The notes under the pieces were generated by a model. The model had not been told where the DNA came from. It saw only the letters and a program-made list of their open reading frames with translations, and ran no database searches. Source: Pseudomonas linyingensis (GTDB taxonomy: Bacteria; Pseudomonadota; Gammaproteobacteria; Pseudomonadales; Pseudomonadaceae). From it: a DNA stretch of 64,000 bases. Each line of letters starts with the position of its first letter. Position 1 is the first letter of the stretch. The stretch is taken from the NCBI RefSeq assembly GCF_900109175.1, contig NZ_FNZE01000006.1:1-64000 (forward strand). The letters are read 5' to 3'. Of the stretch, positions 1 through 8,971 are shown piece after piece. The position numbers were made by a program, and so were the translations under genes.

Positions 1-76
<76 letters not shown>

Positions 77-115
77 ATTTCCAGCGATTCGCCCGCGGAT
101 CGTACGAAGGTTTAC

Positions 116-191
116 GTCCCCTTCGTCTAGTGGCCTAGGACACCGCCCTTTCACGGCGGTAACAGGGGTTCGAGTCCCCTAGGGGACGCCA
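116..191 (+). tRNA. tRNA-Glu (TTC)
   Basis: A 76-nt tRNA with acceptor stem GTCCCCT/AGGGGAC and encoded CCA. Anticodon stem CCGCC/GGCGG encloses CTTTCAC, so the anticodon is TTC (glutamate). It is followed 22 nt later by a strong intrinsic terminator, which fits the end of a tRNA-Ala/tRNA-Glu transcript. Confidence 0.97.
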
Positions 192-213
192 ATTTTCCCG
201 TTATGGGATCAAG

Positions 214-250
214 AGGGTCACTCAGTATTGAGTGGCCCTTTTTGTTTTTT
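214..250 (+). terminator. Rho-independent terminator of the tRNA-Ala/Glu transcript
   Basis: An 11-bp stem (214-224 with 229-239, one G-T pair) has a 4-nt loop and is followed directly by a T-rich run to 250. This is a classical intrinsic terminator. Confidence 0.93.
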
Positions 251-437
251 CCGCGATAAAACTTCCTCCGCTTCCGCAGCCTGCCGTGACGAGTCGTTGC
301 TGACGTCGACTTGCCGTGCATCATGTTCTTGTCTGGCGTTGTCCGTATATTTCGTGTGGGATAAGCTGGCCGGCGCCGCAATGTCTGGCAGCCATTCTCA
401 TAAAAAACGATAACGAATCACGGGACGGATTGAAGAC

Positions 438-845
438 ATGACTTTCATGCCATGGAGCAGTGAACTCGAAGTCGGGATCGAGCTGATCGACGAGCAGCAT
501 CGCTGGCTGGTCGACAAGACCAACGAGCTGTTCGATCGCCTGGTCAGCGACGAGCCGGACGCCGCCGAGATTGGCGAGGTGCTGGAGGGGTTGATGGACT
601 ACACCATGAATCACTTCATCGTCGAGGAGGAGATCTTCCACCGCCTCGGCTACCCGGAAACCGAGGCGCACAAGGCCCAGCACGACAAGTTCACCGCGCA
701 GATCATGGACCTGCTGCAGCGCCACGACGCGGGCGAAATCTCCGGCAGCGAGACCCTCGATCTGCTCGCCGAGTGGCTGACCCACCACATCCTCAAGGTC
801 GACAAGGCCTACGTCAGCTTCTTCCGCGACAACGGCGTGCACTGA
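438..845 (+). CDS. Bacteriohemerythrin
   Basis: A 135-residue single-domain hemerythrin, an O2-binding non-heme di-iron protein of the cytoplasm. The full ligand set is present: H21, H59 and E63 (HFIVE), H78 and H82 (HKAQH), H117 and D122 (HILKVD). Length is typical for stand-alone bacteriohemerythrins. No signal peptide or extra domain is seen, so it is a soluble carrier or sensor rather than a chemotaxis receptor. The ATG at 438 gives the family-like N-terminus; the Shine-Dalgarno sequence is weak. It stands alone between the tRNA terminator and pgl, with a 187-nt upstream gap in which I see no convincing promoter. Family assignment is secure; the physiological role (oxygen delivery or sensing) is inference. 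Confidence 0.93.
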   Translation: MTFMPWSSELEVGIELIDEQHRWLVDKTNELFDRLVSDEPDAAEIGEVLEGLMDYTMNHFIVEEEIFHRLGYPETEAHKAQHDKFTAQIMDLLQRHDAGEISGSETLDLLAEWLTHHILKVDKAYVSFFRDNGVH

Positions 846-915
846 GCCGGCAGGCTGTTGCGCGACGGGACGAATGCCGCATCATGGCCGGCATTCCGCC
901 CTGTGGAGCTGTCTG

Positions 916-1599
916 ATGAATTCTCCCTCCCTGTATCTGCATCCCGACCGCGACACCTGCGCCGCCGAGCTGGCGCAGGTGCTGGTCGGGCGCCTGCGTG
1001 CCGACCTGCAGGATGGCGGGCGGGCGCGCCTGCTGCTGGCGGGAGGGCAGAGCCCCGTGCCGCTGCTGGGCCGTCTGGCTGGCGAGGCACTGGACTGGTC
1101 GCGGGTCGAGCTGAGCCCCACCGACGAGCGCTGGGTGGCGGCGGACGATGTGGCCAGCAACCTGCAGCTGCTGCGCACGGCCCTGCCCCAGGCGCAGCTT
1201 CTCGATCCGCGCCTGGGGGCGACGCCGGAGGAGGCCGCGCAGGCCTGGGGCGAGCGGCTGGCCGGCTGGCTGCCGTTGACCGCGGTGCTGCTGGGCATGG
1301 GCGAGGATGGTCACATCGCCTCGCTGTTTCCGGGGATGCCCGGAATCGCGTCAGCGCTGACCGAAGACGCGTCGCCGGCGGCATTGGTCGGCGTGGCGCC
1401 GGTCGCGCCGCAGGTGCGGCTCTCCGCCAACCTGGCGCTGTTGCGGCGCAGCGGCTGGCTGGGTCTGCTGGTGTTCGGCGGCGCCAAGCGCGAGTTGCTC
1501 GAGGCGGTGCTCGCCGACCGGCCGGATACCCGCCAGCTGCCGGTGCACGCGCTGGTGCGGCAGGCCGGCAGCCGGCTGCAGGTGCACTGGGCACCCTGA
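916..1599 (+). CDS. pgl: 6-phosphogluconolactonase (Pgl/DevB family)
   Basis: A 227-residue cytoplasmic enzyme hydrolysing 6-phosphogluconolactone to 6-phosphogluconate, the step before the Entner-Doudoroff dehydratase encoded next. Family landmarks are LLLAGGQSP near the N-terminus (sugar-phosphate isomerase-like fold), SPTDERWV, and GMGEDGHIASLFPG. The start ATG at 916 has a GGAG-containing stretch about 8 nt upstream and gives the usual short N-terminus; an in-frame ATG at 874 would add 14 unconserved residues. It precedes edd by 124 nt, so co-transcription is likely. The placement with edd and eda but without zwf differs from the zwf-pgl-eda order I recall for P. aeruginosa. Confidence 0.93.
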   Translation: MNSPSLYLHPDRDTCAAELAQVLVGRLRADLQDGGRARLLLAGGQSPVPLLGRLAGEALDWSRVELSPTDERWVAADDVASNLQLLRTALPQAQLLDPRLGATPEEAAQAWGERLAGWLPLTAVLLGMGEDGHIASLFPGMPGIASALTEDASPAALVGVAPVAPQVRLSANLALLRRSGWLGLLVFGGAKRELLEAVLADRPDTRQLPVHALVRQAGSRLQVHWAP

Positions 1600-1723
1600 T
1601 TCCGCGAATGCTCAACTGTCGCACTCGGGTATTCGCGGTGCTGGTAAACTGACCGCCTTACGGGGCGGGTTCTGTTGCGCTGCGGCATGCTCGCGTTCCC
1701 ACGCCTTCAGTCGAGGAGTCGCC

Positions 1724-3538
1724 ATGCTGCACCCTGTTGTCGAGGCGGTGACCGCGCGCATCGCCGCGCGTTCCGCCGAGCGCCGCGCGCGCTACCTGGC
1801 GCGTCTGGACGAGGCCGCGGCTCGCGAGCCGCGCCGGGAGGTCGGCTGCTCCAATCTGGCCCATGCGCTCGCCGCGCAGCCGCACGATACGCAGCTGATC
1901 ATGCGTCAGGGCGGCTCGCCGCATATCGCCATCGTCTCCAGCTACAACGAGATGTTGTCGGCGCACCAGCCGCTGCACGACTACCCCGAGCAGCTCAAGG
2001 CCGCGCTGGCCCGGCACGGTGCCAGCGCGCAGTTCGCTGCCGGGGTGCCGGCGATGTGCGACGGCATCACCCAGGGCATGCCCGGCATGCAGCTTTCGCT
2101 GTTCTCCCGCGACCTGATCGCCCAGGCCGCCGCCATCGGTCTGACCCACGCCGTCTTCGACGGCGGCCTGTACCTGGGCGTGTGCGACAAGATCGTCCCT
2201 GGTCTGCTGATCGGCGCGCTGCGCTTCGGCCATCTGCCTGCGGTGTTCGTGCCGGCCGGGCCGATGCCGTCCGGGCTGAGCAACAGCGAGAAAGCGGCGG
2301 TACGCCAGCGCTATGCGCGCGGCGAGGCCAGCCGCGAGGAGCTGCTCGAGGCCGAACTGGGCGCCTACCACGCGCCGGGTACCTGCACCTTCTACGGCAC
2401 CGCCAACACCAACCAGCTGCTGATGGAGGCCATGGGTCTGCATGTGCCGGGCAGCGCCTTCGCGCCGCCGGAGTCGGCGCTGCGCCCGCTGCTCACCGCT
2501 GAGGCGGCGCGGCTGGTGGCGCGTAACAGTCGCCAGGGCGAGCGCTGGCTGCCGCTGGGCCGTCAGGTGGATGCGCGGGTGCTGGTCAATGCGGTGGCGG
2601 CGCTGCTGGCCAGCGGCGGCTCGACCAACCACGGTCTGCACCTGCCGGCCATCGCCCGCGCCGCCGGCTTCGAGCTGCTCTGGGAGGATTTCGCCGCGCT
2701 GTCCAAGGTGGTGCCTCTGCTGGCGCGGGTCTACCCCAACGGCAAGGCCGACGTGAACCAGTTTCAGGCCGCCGGCGGCCCGGCGTGGATCATCCGCGAA
2801 CTGTTGGCCGGTGGCCTGATGCACGGCGATGTGGCGACCGTGGCCGGCGAGAGTCTGGCCGACTACGCCTGCGAACCCTGGTTGGAGAGCGATCGGCTGG
2901 TCTGGCGCGAGCTGCCGGCGCAGAGCCCGGTGCCTGACATCGTGCGGCCGCTGGCCGAACCCTTCGCGCCCGAAGGCGGGATGGTGCTGCTCGAGGGCAA
3001 TCTGGGCCGTGCCCAGTTGAAGACTTCGGCGGTGGATCCGGCGCACTGGCAGGTGTGTGCGCCGGCGCGCGTCTTCGACTGCCAGGAGGCGGTGCAGGTG
3101 GCCTATCAGGCCGGCGAGCTGAGCGGCGATCTGGTGCTGGTGGTGCGCTTCCAGGGGCCGCGCGCCAATGGCATGCCCGAATTGCACAAGCTGATGCCGC
3201 TGCTGGCCAACCTGCAGGCCGCCGGCCAGCAGGTGGCGCTGGTCACCGATGGTCGCCTGTCGGGGGCTTCCGGCCAGGTGCCGGCGGCGTTGCATGTCAC
3301 CCCCGAAGCGGCGGCCGGTGGTGCGCTGGCCTTGCTGCGCGATGGCGACCTGGTCGAAGTGGACGCCGTCCGTGGCGTGCTGGCGGTCGCGGTCGATGCC
3401 GACGAATGGGCGGCGCGTACGCCCGCCGAAGCGGGTCAGGCGCAGGCGGTCGGTTACGGCCTGGAATTGTTCAATCTGCAGCGGCGGCTGGCGGGACCTG
3501 CCGACCGGGGCGGTTCAATTGTGGACTGGGAGGAATGA
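1724..3538 (+). CDS. edd: Phosphogluconate dehydratase (Entner-Doudoroff)
   Basis: A 604-residue dehydratase of the IlvD/Edd family, converting 6-phosphogluconate to 2-keto-3-deoxy-6-phosphogluconate in the cytoplasm. Cysteines fitting the Fe-S cluster are C154 (LGVCDK) and C221 ([12 protein letters not shown]), with CDGITQG at 112-118. The substrate-loop motif [11 protein letters not shown] and the C-terminal DGRLSGASG motif are intact. Length matches the usual value of about 608. A GAGGAG Shine-Dalgarno lies 6-8 nt before the ATG. The stop codon overlaps the region just before eda, so dehydratase and aldolase are translated together. Confidence 0.96.
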   Translation: MLHPVVEAVTARIAARSAERRARYLARLDEAAAREPRREVGCSNLAHALAAQPHDTQLIMRQGGSPHIAIVSSYNEMLSAHQPLHDYPEQLKAALARHGASAQFAAGVPAMCDGITQGMPGMQLSLFSRDLIAQAAAIGLTHAVFDGGLYLGVCDKIVPGLLIGALRFGHLPAVFVPAGPMPSGLSNSEKAAVRQRYARGEASREELLEAELGAYHAPGTCTFYGTANTNQLLMEAMGLHVPGSAFAPPESALRPLLTAEAARLVARNSRQGERWLPLGRQVDARVLVNAVAALLASGGSTNHGLHLPAIARAAGFELLWEDFAALSKVVPLLARVYPNGKADVNQFQAAGGPAWIIRELLAGGLMHGDVATVAGESLADYACEPWLESDRLVWRELPAQSPVPDIVRPLAEPFAPEGGMVLLEGNLGRAQLKTSAVDPAHWQVCAPARVFDCQEAVQVAYQAGELSGDLVLVVRFQGPRANGMPELHKLMPLLANLQAAGQQVALVTDGRLSGASGQVPAALHVTPEAAAGGALALLRDGDLVEVDAVRGVLAVAVDADEWAARTPAEAGQAQAVGYGLELFNLQRRLAGPADRGGSIVDWEE

Positions 3539-3540
3539 AG

Positions 3541-4191
3541 ATGAGTCTGACAATGGATGACGTACTGAAGCGGGCTCGCCCGGTCCTGCCGGTGTTGGTG
3601 ATCGAGGATGCCGGGCTGGCGGTCGATCTGGCGCGCGCCCTGTACGCCGGCGGCATCGAGGTGCTGGAGGTGACCCTGCGCACGCCGCGGGCCCTTGAGG
3701 CGCTGGCGGCGATTCGTCGGGAGCTGCCGCAGCTGCTGGTCGGCGCCGGTACGGTGATTCATGCCGCGCAGTTCGCCGAGTCGCGCGATGCCGGTGCGCA
3801 GTTCACCGTCAGCCCCGGCTGCACCGAGCGGCTGGCCGCGGCGGCGGAGGCCGTCGGCTTGCCCTACCTGCCGGGGGCGATGACGCCTTCCGAGGTACTG
3901 TTCGCCATCGAGAAGGGCTATCGCTCGCTCAAGCTGTTCCCGGCCAACGGCGACGCCAGCGTGAAGATGCTGAAGAGCTTCAAGGAACCGTTCAACGGCA
4001 TCCGCTTCTGTCCGACCGGCGGCATCACGATGGACAACCTGTCGACCTTCCTGCGCCTGCCCAATGTCGCCTGCGTCGGCGGTACCTGGGTGGCGCCGAG
4101 CAGCTTGGTGCGCGCCCGCGCCTGGGACCAGATCACCCAGCTGGCCCAGGAGGCTTGCGCGCTGTCGGCCAGCCTGGAGCGCGGTGCATGA
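3541..4191 (+). CDS. eda: KDPG aldolase (2-keto-3-deoxy-6-phosphogluconate / 4-hydroxy-2-oxoglutarate aldolase)
   Basis: A 216-residue class I aldolase splitting KDPG into pyruvate and glyceraldehyde-3-phosphate, the last Entner-Doudoroff step. The general-base E43 and R47-T48 lie in EVTLRTP; the Schiff-base lysine is in SLKLFPAN; PTGGI forms the phosphate loop. An ATG at 3535 overlaps the edd stop (ATGA), but the ATG at 3541 sits 6 nt behind GGGAGGA and is the better start. Its own stop overlaps the next gene's ATG. P. aeruginosa has two such aldolases as I recall; this one is genomically tied to edd. Confidence 0.95.
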   Translation: MSLTMDDVLKRARPVLPVLVIEDAGLAVDLARALYAGGIEVLEVTLRTPRALEALAAIRRELPQLLVGAGTVIHAAQFAESRDAGAQFTVSPGCTERLAAAAEAVGLPYLPGAMTPSEVLFAIEKGYRSLKLFPANGDASVKMLKSFKEPFNGIRFCPTGGITMDNLSTFLRLPNVACVGGTWVAPSSLVRARAWDQITQLAQEACALSASLERGA

Positions 4192-4631
4192 GCTGGGAGC
4201 TGCCGGCGCCGTTCGTGCTGGAGATCGAGGTTGGCGCCGAGCACATCGACGCCCTCGGGCACGCCAACAACACGGTGTACGTCGGTTGGTTGGAGCAGTG
4301 CGCCTGGGCGCACTCGCAGTCGCTGGGCCTGTCCATCGACGACTACAGCCGGCTCGATCGGGCCATGGTGGTGGTGCGCCACGAGATCGACTACCTGGCC
4401 GCCGCCCGTCAGGGCGAGCGCCTGCAGCTGGGCACCTGGATCGTCGCCTCGGACGGCCGGCTGAGCATGCAGCGCCAGTTCCAGCTGAGGCGGCCGGCCG
4501 ATGGCGCGATCCTGCTGCGCGCGCGCACCCGCTTCGCCTGCATCGAGCTGTCCAGCGGCAAGCCGCGCCGCATGCCGGCGGAATTCATCGAGCGTTACGG
4601 TCGTGCGCTGGTGGCACCGGCGGCGAAGTGA
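4188..4631 (+). CDS. Acyl-CoA thioesterase, hot-dog fold (4HBT/YbgC/FadM type)
   Basis: A 147-residue single hot-dog-fold protein. The signature HIDALGHANNTVYVGWLE carries the acidic residue D21 and the GHxNN motif seen in 4-hydroxybenzoyl-CoA-type thioesterases, which hydrolyse acyl-CoA thioesters. The start codon overlaps the eda stop (ATGA), so it is translationally coupled to the Entner-Doudoroff genes, although no metabolic link is obvious. The natural acyl substrate cannot be told from the sequence. The nearest characterised relatives are YbgC and FadM. Confidence 0.88.
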   Translation: MSWELPAPFVLEIEVGAEHIDALGHANNTVYVGWLEQCAWAHSQSLGLSIDDYSRLDRAMVVVRHEIDYLAAARQGERLQLGTWIVASDGRLSMQRQFQLRRPADGAILLRARTRFACIELSSGKPRRMPAEFIERYGRALVAPAAK

Positions 4632-4726
4632 TCGGCATTGCCGACGACGAGGCGAGTCTGCGGCTCGCCCGGCGCTGCACATCCCTTTAGAATCCGCGGC
4701 CCTGTCTTACTCCGAGAACTTCCCCT

Positions 4727-5707
4727 GTGCAGATTGCCCTGGCGCCCATGGAGGGGCTGGTCGATGAAATCCTCCGCGAGCTGCTGACCGAGGTCGGCGG
4801 CGTCGACTGGTGCGTCAGCGAGTTCGTCCGCGTCTGCGACCGCCTGCTGCCGCGCTCGAGCTTTTGCAAGCTGGCGCCGGAGCTGGACAGCGGCTGGCGC
4901 ACCGCCGGCGGTACGCCAATGCGCCTGCAGCTGCTCGGCTCCGATCCGACCTGCCTGGCCGACAACGCCGCCTTCGCCGCCGGTCTGGGCGCGCCGGTGA
5001 TCGATCTCAACTTCGGCTGCCCGGCCAAGACGGTGAACAAGTCGCGCGGCGGCGCGGTGCTGCTGCGCGAGCCCGAGCTGCTGCACGCCATCGCCGGCGA
5101 GGTCAGGCGCACGCTGCCGGCCGGGGTGCCGCTGACGGCGAAGATGCGTCTGGGCTACGACAGCCCGGACGGCGCGCTGGACTGCGCCCGCGCGCTGGCC
5201 GAGGGCGGTGCGTCCATGCTGGTGGTGCACGCACGCACCAAGCTCGACGGCTACAAGCCGCCGGCGCACTGGGAGTGGGTGGCGCGGGTGCAGGAAGTGG
5301 TCGACATCCCCGTCTATGCCAACGGCGAGATCTGGACGGTCGACGACTGGCGGCGCTGCCGCGAGATCAGCGGCGCGCAGAACGTCATGCTCGGCCGCGG
5401 GCTGGTCTCGCGTCCGGATCTGGCCCGGCAGATCGCCGCCGCCCAGGCTGGCCGCCAGCCCGAACCGCTGAGCTGGGCAGAGCTGCAACCGCTGTTGCAA
5501 ACCTTCTGGCGCAAGGCGCGGCAGAAGCTCGCGCCGCGCTACGCGCCGGGCCGCCTCAAGCAGTGGCTGGCCATGCTGACGCGCAGCTATCCCGAGGCGC
5601 AGGCGCTGTTCGACGGCATTCGTCGCGACAACGACTGCGCGCGGCTGGACGCGCTGTTCGGGTTGCGTGCGGGGGAGCTGTCCCAGCCCGAAACCATTCC
5701 CGCGTAA
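4727..5707 (+). CDS. dusC: tRNA-dihydrouridine(16) synthase DusC
   Basis: A 326-residue FMN-dependent enzyme reducing a uridine in tRNA to dihydrouridine. The catalytic C98 lies in [18 protein letters not shown], and the FMN/substrate residues TAKMRLG, VVHARTK and VYANGEI follow in the usual TIM-barrel order. The beginning (QIALAPMEG, then [11 protein letters not shown]) is DusC-like rather than DusA or DusB. The GTG at 4727 is chosen because family members start just before ALAPMEG; Shine-Dalgarno support is weak. A TAGAAT box at 4690-4695 could be a -10 element but no good -35 accompanies it. The gene is convergent with the LysR gene. Confidence 0.92.
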   Translation: MQIALAPMEGLVDEILRELLTEVGGVDWCVSEFVRVCDRLLPRSSFCKLAPELDSGWRTAGGTPMRLQLLGSDPTCLADNAAFAAGLGAPVIDLNFGCPAKTVNKSRGGAVLLREPELLHAIAGEVRRTLPAGVPLTAKMRLGYDSPDGALDCARALAEGGASMLVVHARTKLDGYKPPAHWEWVARVQEVVDIPVYANGEIWTVDDWRRCREISGAQNVMLGRGLVSRPDLARQIAAAQAGRQPEPLSWAELQPLLQTFWRKARQKLAPRYAPGRLKQWLAMLTRSYPEAQALFDGIRRDNDCARLDALFGLRAGELSQPETIPA

Positions 5708-5713
5708 GGCTGT

Positions 5714-5801
5714 CCTGTAGGAGGCGCGCCCTCGCGGCGATGCGGGCCGCAGGCCCGCCAGCAGGGCCAGAGCATCGCCCCGAGGTCGGGCCTCCCGCAG
5801 G
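5714..5801. repeat. Palindromic intergenic repeat between convergent genes
   Basis: An 88-bp imperfect palindrome. Outer arms are 5714-5725 and 5790-5801 (10 of 12 pair), middle arms 5730-5743 and 5772-5785 (13 of 14 pair), and an inner hairpin GGGCC-GCA-GGCCC lies at 5744-5756. The CCTGTAGGAGGC edge resembles repeats common between convergent Pseudomonas genes. It lies exactly between dusC and the LysR gene and may serve as a bidirectional transcription stop, though no T-tract is present. Confidence 0.7.
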
Positions 5802-5812
5802 GATCGGTGTGT

Positions 5813-6700
5813 CTACGGAGCCTGCCTCTCCATCCCCGCTCGATCCAGCAGCTGCATGAATGCCCGCGCCGCGTTGGACAGGGTGCGTTCGGTATGCACG
5901 ATGTAGCCCAGCTGGCGGCTCAGCTGGATACCCTGCAGGGGCAGACGCGTCACCTGCTCGTCGAGCATGGTGCGCGGCAGCACGCTCCAGGCGATGCCGA
6001 TCGACACCAGCATCTTGATGGTCTCCAGATAGTTGGTGCTCATGCTCACGTTGGGCCGCAGGCCAGCCTGCTCGAACAGGCCCTGGACGATATGGTGGGT
6101 GAAGGTGTTCTCGCCGGGGAACACCGCCGGATGGCGCGCCACTTCGGCCAGCGTCACCGGCCCGCCGTGGGCCAGCGGGTGCTCGGGGGCGGCGACGAAG
6201 TCCAGCGGGTCGTCCCACACCGGCACCGCGCGCACCGGCGCGGCGGTGTGCGGGGCGAGGGTGATCACCGCCAGCTCGGTGCGTCCGTGCAGGACGTCCT
6301 CGTAGGCCACTTCCGAATCGAGAAAGCGGATGTCCAGCGCCACCTGCGGGTGGGCGCGGGTGAACGCGCGCAACAGCGGCGGCAGGCGATGCAGGCCGAT
6401 ATGGTGGCTGGTGGCCAGGGTCAGCCGGCCGCCGACGTCGCCGTTGAGGTTGCTCAGCGCCCGTCGGGTGTCGTCGAGCACGTTGAGGATCTGCCAGGCG
6501 CGCGGCAGCAGGGCGCGGCCGGCTTCGGTCAGGCTGATCTCGCGGCCGATGCGGTCGAACAGGCGCACCTCCAGCTGCTGTTCGAGGGCGGCGATGCGCT
6601 TGCTCACCGCCGGCTGGGACAGGTGCAGGCGCTCGCCGGCGGCGGAAAAGCTGCCGGTTTCGGCGATGGCGATGAAAGTGGCGAGGCTGGCCAGGTCCAT
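5813..6700 (-). CDS. LysR-type transcriptional regulator divergent from leuCDB
   Basis: A 295-residue LysR-family regulator with an N-terminal winged helix-turn-helix (about residues 3-60, GSFSAAGERLHLSQPAVSKR) and a periplasmic-binding-protein-like effector domain behind it. The ATG at 6700 is preceded by AAGGA at 8-nt spacing; the longer frame from 6730 adds ten unconserved residues. The gene diverges from leuC across a 123-bp intergenic region carrying a repeated 13-mer, so regulation of leuCDB and itself is a reasonable inference. The same LysR/leuC pairing occurs in P. aeruginosa as I recall it. The effector, perhaps a leucine pathway intermediate, is unknown. Confidence 0.9.
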   Translation of the reverse strand: MDLASLATFIAIAETGSFSAAGERLHLSQPAVSKRIAALEQQLEVRLFDRIGREISLTEAGRALLPRAWQILNVLDDTRRALSNLNGDVGGRLTLATSHHIGLHRLPPLLRAFTRAHPQVALDIRFLDSEVAYEDVLHGRTELAVITLAPHTAAPVRAVPVWDDPLDFVAAPEHPLAHGGPVTLAEVARHPAVFPGENTFTHHIVQGLFEQAGLRPNVSMSTNYLETIKMLVSIGIAWSVLPRTMLDEQVTRLPLQGIQLSRQLGYIVHTERTLSNAARAFMQLLDRAGMERQAP

Positions 6701-6716
6701 GTTCGGATTCCTTGGG

Positions 6717-6772
6717 GTTATCCAAAGCATGAAAAATATGAATTTGTGTTATCCAAGGCAAGTCCCTAGCAT
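6717..6772 (+). promoter_or_regulatory. leuC promoter with duplicated putative LysR box
   Basis: Two copies of a 13-mer, GTTATCCAAAGCA (6717-6729) and GTTATCCAAGGCA (6748-6760), differ at one base and start 31 bp apart in the LysR/leuC divergent region. The second overlaps a candidate sigma-70 promoter with -35 TTGTGT (6744-6749), a 17-bp spacer and -10 TAGCAT (6767-6772). The placement fits a LysR-type activator bound at and upstream of -35. Confidence 0.5.
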
Positions 6773-6823
6773 CGACCGCACAAGCCCTGTGGGCATACAG
6801 CAACAACCGATGAGGAGTTCCCC

Positions 6824-8248
6824 GTGGCCGGCAAGACGCTTTATGACAAGCTCTGGGACATGCACCTGGTCAAGCAGCGCGACGATGGGTCGGCGCTGAT
6901 CTACATCGACCGGCAGATCCTGCACGAAGTGACCTCGCCGCAGGCCTTCGAAGGTCTGCGCCTGGCCGGCCGCAAGCCGTGGCGCGTCGACGCCAACATC
7001 GCCACTCCGGACCACAACGTGCCGACCACCAAGGCCGAGCGCCAGGGCGGCCTCGAGTCGATCCACGACGAGGTGTCGCGCCTGCAGGTGCAGACCCTCG
7101 ACGAGAACTGCGACGACTTCGGCATCCTCGAATTCAAGATGAACGACCGCCGCCAGGGCATCGTCCACGTGGTCGGTCCGGAGCAGGGCGCCACCCTGCC
7201 GGGCATGACCGTGGTCTGCGGCGACTCGCACACCTCCACCCACGGCGCCTTCGGCGCGCTGGCCCACGGCATCGGCACCTCCGAGGTCGAGCACGTGCTG
7301 GCGACCCAGTGCCTGGTGGCCAAGAAGATGAAGAACATGCTGGTGAATGTGGAGGGCCAACTGCCCGCCGGCGTCACCGCCAAGGACATCGTGCTGGCGA
7401 TCATCGGCAAGATCGGCACCGCCGGCGGCAACGGCCATGCCCTGGAGTTCGCCGGCAGCGCGATCCGCGATCTGTCGATGGAAGGCCGCATGACCATCTG
7501 CAACATGGCCATCGAAGCCGGCGCCCGCGTCGGTCTGGTCGCCGTGGACGACAAGACCATCGCCTACGTCGAAGGCCGCACCTTCGCGCCCAAGGGCGCC
7601 GACTGGAATGCCGCCGTGGCGCAGTGGCAGGGGCTGGTGTCCGACGCCGACGCCCACTTCGATACCGTGGTCGAGCTGAAGGCCGAGGACATCAAGCCGC
7701 AGGTCAGTTGGGGCACCTCGCCGGAGATGGTGCTGCCGGTCGACGCCAAGGTGCCGGACCCGGCGCAGGAAGCCGATCCGGTCAAGCGCGACTCCATCGT
7801 CCGCGCCCTCAAGTACATGGGTCTGACCGCCAACCAGCCGATCACCGACATCCAGCTGGATCGCGTGTTCATCGGCTCCTGCACCAACTCGCGCATCGAG
7901 GACCTGCGTGCCGCCGCCGTGGTGGCCAAGGGCCGCAAGGTCGCCGCCACCGTCAAGCAGGCGCTGGTGGTGCCGGGGTCGGGTCTGGTCAAGGCGCAGG
8001 CCGAGGCCGAGGGCCTGGACAAGATCTTCATCGAGGCCGGCTTCGAATGGCGCGAGCCGGGCTGCTCCATGTGCCTGGCGATGAACCCGGACCGCCTGGA
8101 GAGTGGCGAGCACTGCGCCTCCACCTCCAACCGCAACTTCGAGGGCCGCCAGGGCGCCGGTGGGCGTACCCACCTGGTCAGCCCGGCCATGGCCGCCGCG
8201 GCCGCGGTGACCGGTCACTTTGTCGATGTGCGCGAGCTGCTGAACTGA
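6824..8248 (+). CDS. leuC: 3-isopropylmalate dehydratase large subunit
   Basis: A 474-residue aconitase-family subunit, which with LeuD isomerises 2-isopropylmalate to 3-isopropylmalate in leucine synthesis. The 4Fe-4S ligands are C353 (GSCTNSR), C414 and C417 (CSMC). [13 protein letters not shown] and [10 protein letters not shown] are intact. The GTG start at 6824 has GAGGAG 6 nt upstream and gives a normal [11 protein letters not shown]-terminus. It opens a leuC-leuD-leuB operon with short spacers (11 and 64 nt). Confidence 0.97.
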   Translation: MAGKTLYDKLWDMHLVKQRDDGSALIYIDRQILHEVTSPQAFEGLRLAGRKPWRVDANIATPDHNVPTTKAERQGGLESIHDEVSRLQVQTLDENCDDFGILEFKMNDRRQGIVHVVGPEQGATLPGMTVVCGDSHTSTHGAFGALAHGIGTSEVEHVLATQCLVAKKMKNMLVNVEGQLPAGVTAKDIVLAIIGKIGTAGGNGHALEFAGSAIRDLSMEGRMTICNMAIEAGARVGLVAVDDKTIAYVEGRTFAPKGADWNAAVAQWQGLVSDADAHFDTVVELKAEDIKPQVSWGTSPEMVLPVDAKVPDPAQEADPVKRDSIVRALKYMGLTANQPITDIQLDRVFIGSCTNSRIEDLRAAAVVAKGRKVAATVKQALVVPGSGLVKAQAEAEGLDKIFIEAGFEWREPGCSMCLAMNPDRLESGEHCASTSNRNFEGRQGAGGRTHLVSPAMAAAAAVTGHFVDVRELLN

Positions 8249-8259
8249 GGATCGTCTGA

Positions 8260-8907
8260 ATGAAAGCCTTTACCCAACACACCGGCCTGGTCTGCCCACT
8301 GGATCGCGCCAACGTCGACACCGACCAGATCATTCCCAAGCAGTTCCTCAAGTCGATCAAGCGCACCGGCTTCGGCCCGAACCTGTTCGACGAGTGGCGC
8401 TACCTGGACGTCGGCCAGCCGAACCAGGACTGCTCGAACCGTCCGGTAAACCAGGACTTCGTGCTGAACTTCCCGCGCTATCAGGGCGCCAGCGTGCTGC
8501 TGGCCCGCGAGAACTTCGGCTGCGGTTCCTCCCGCGAACACGCGCCGTGGGCGCTGGAGGAGTACGGCTTCCGCACCATCATCGCGCCGAGCTACGCCGA
8601 CATCTTCTTCAACAACAGCTTCAAGAACGGCCTGCTGCCGATCATCCTGCCGGAAGCGGAAGTGGACGAGCTGTTCCAGCAGTGCGAGGCCAGCGAAGGC
8701 TACCAGCTGACCGTGGACCTGGCCGCGCAGACCGTGACCCGTCCGGACGGCAAGGTGCTGTCCTTCGAGATCGATCCGTTCCGCAAGCACTGCCTGCTCA
8801 ACGGTCTGGACGACATCGGCCTGACCCTGCAGGATGCCGAGGCGATCAAGGCGTTCGAAGCCAGGCACCAGCAGAGCAGCCCCTGGCTGTTCGGCGCGAT
8901 CAAGTAA
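8260..8907 (+). CDS. leuD: 3-isopropylmalate dehydratase small subunit
   Basis: A 215-residue swivelling-domain subunit partnering LeuC. The motifs [15 protein letters not shown] near the N-terminus and [16 protein letters not shown] (substrate-binding GSSREH) are intact and the length is usual. A GAGGATC-type Shine-Dalgarno precedes the ATG, 11 nt after the leuC stop, so the two subunits are translated from one message. Confidence 0.97.
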   Translation: MKAFTQHTGLVCPLDRANVDTDQIIPKQFLKSIKRTGFGPNLFDEWRYLDVGQPNQDCSNRPVNQDFVLNFPRYQGASVLLARENFGCGSSREHAPWALEEYGFRTIIAPSYADIFFNNSFKNGLLPIILPEAEVDELFQQCEASEGYQLTVDLAAQTVTRPDGKVLSFEIDPFRKHCLLNGLDDIGLTLQDAEAIKAFEARHQQSSPWLFGAIK

Positions 8908-8971
8908 CCCTCTTTTCCGGCGGGAGCGGGCGGGGCTCGCTGCCGCGGTTCGACATTTACAAGGACATGCA

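Noticed and set aside
387-413. FliA (sigma-28) promoter before the hemerythrin gene, from AACGATAA
   Set aside because: No TAAA box at the required 15-bp distance; the -10 match alone is not enough.
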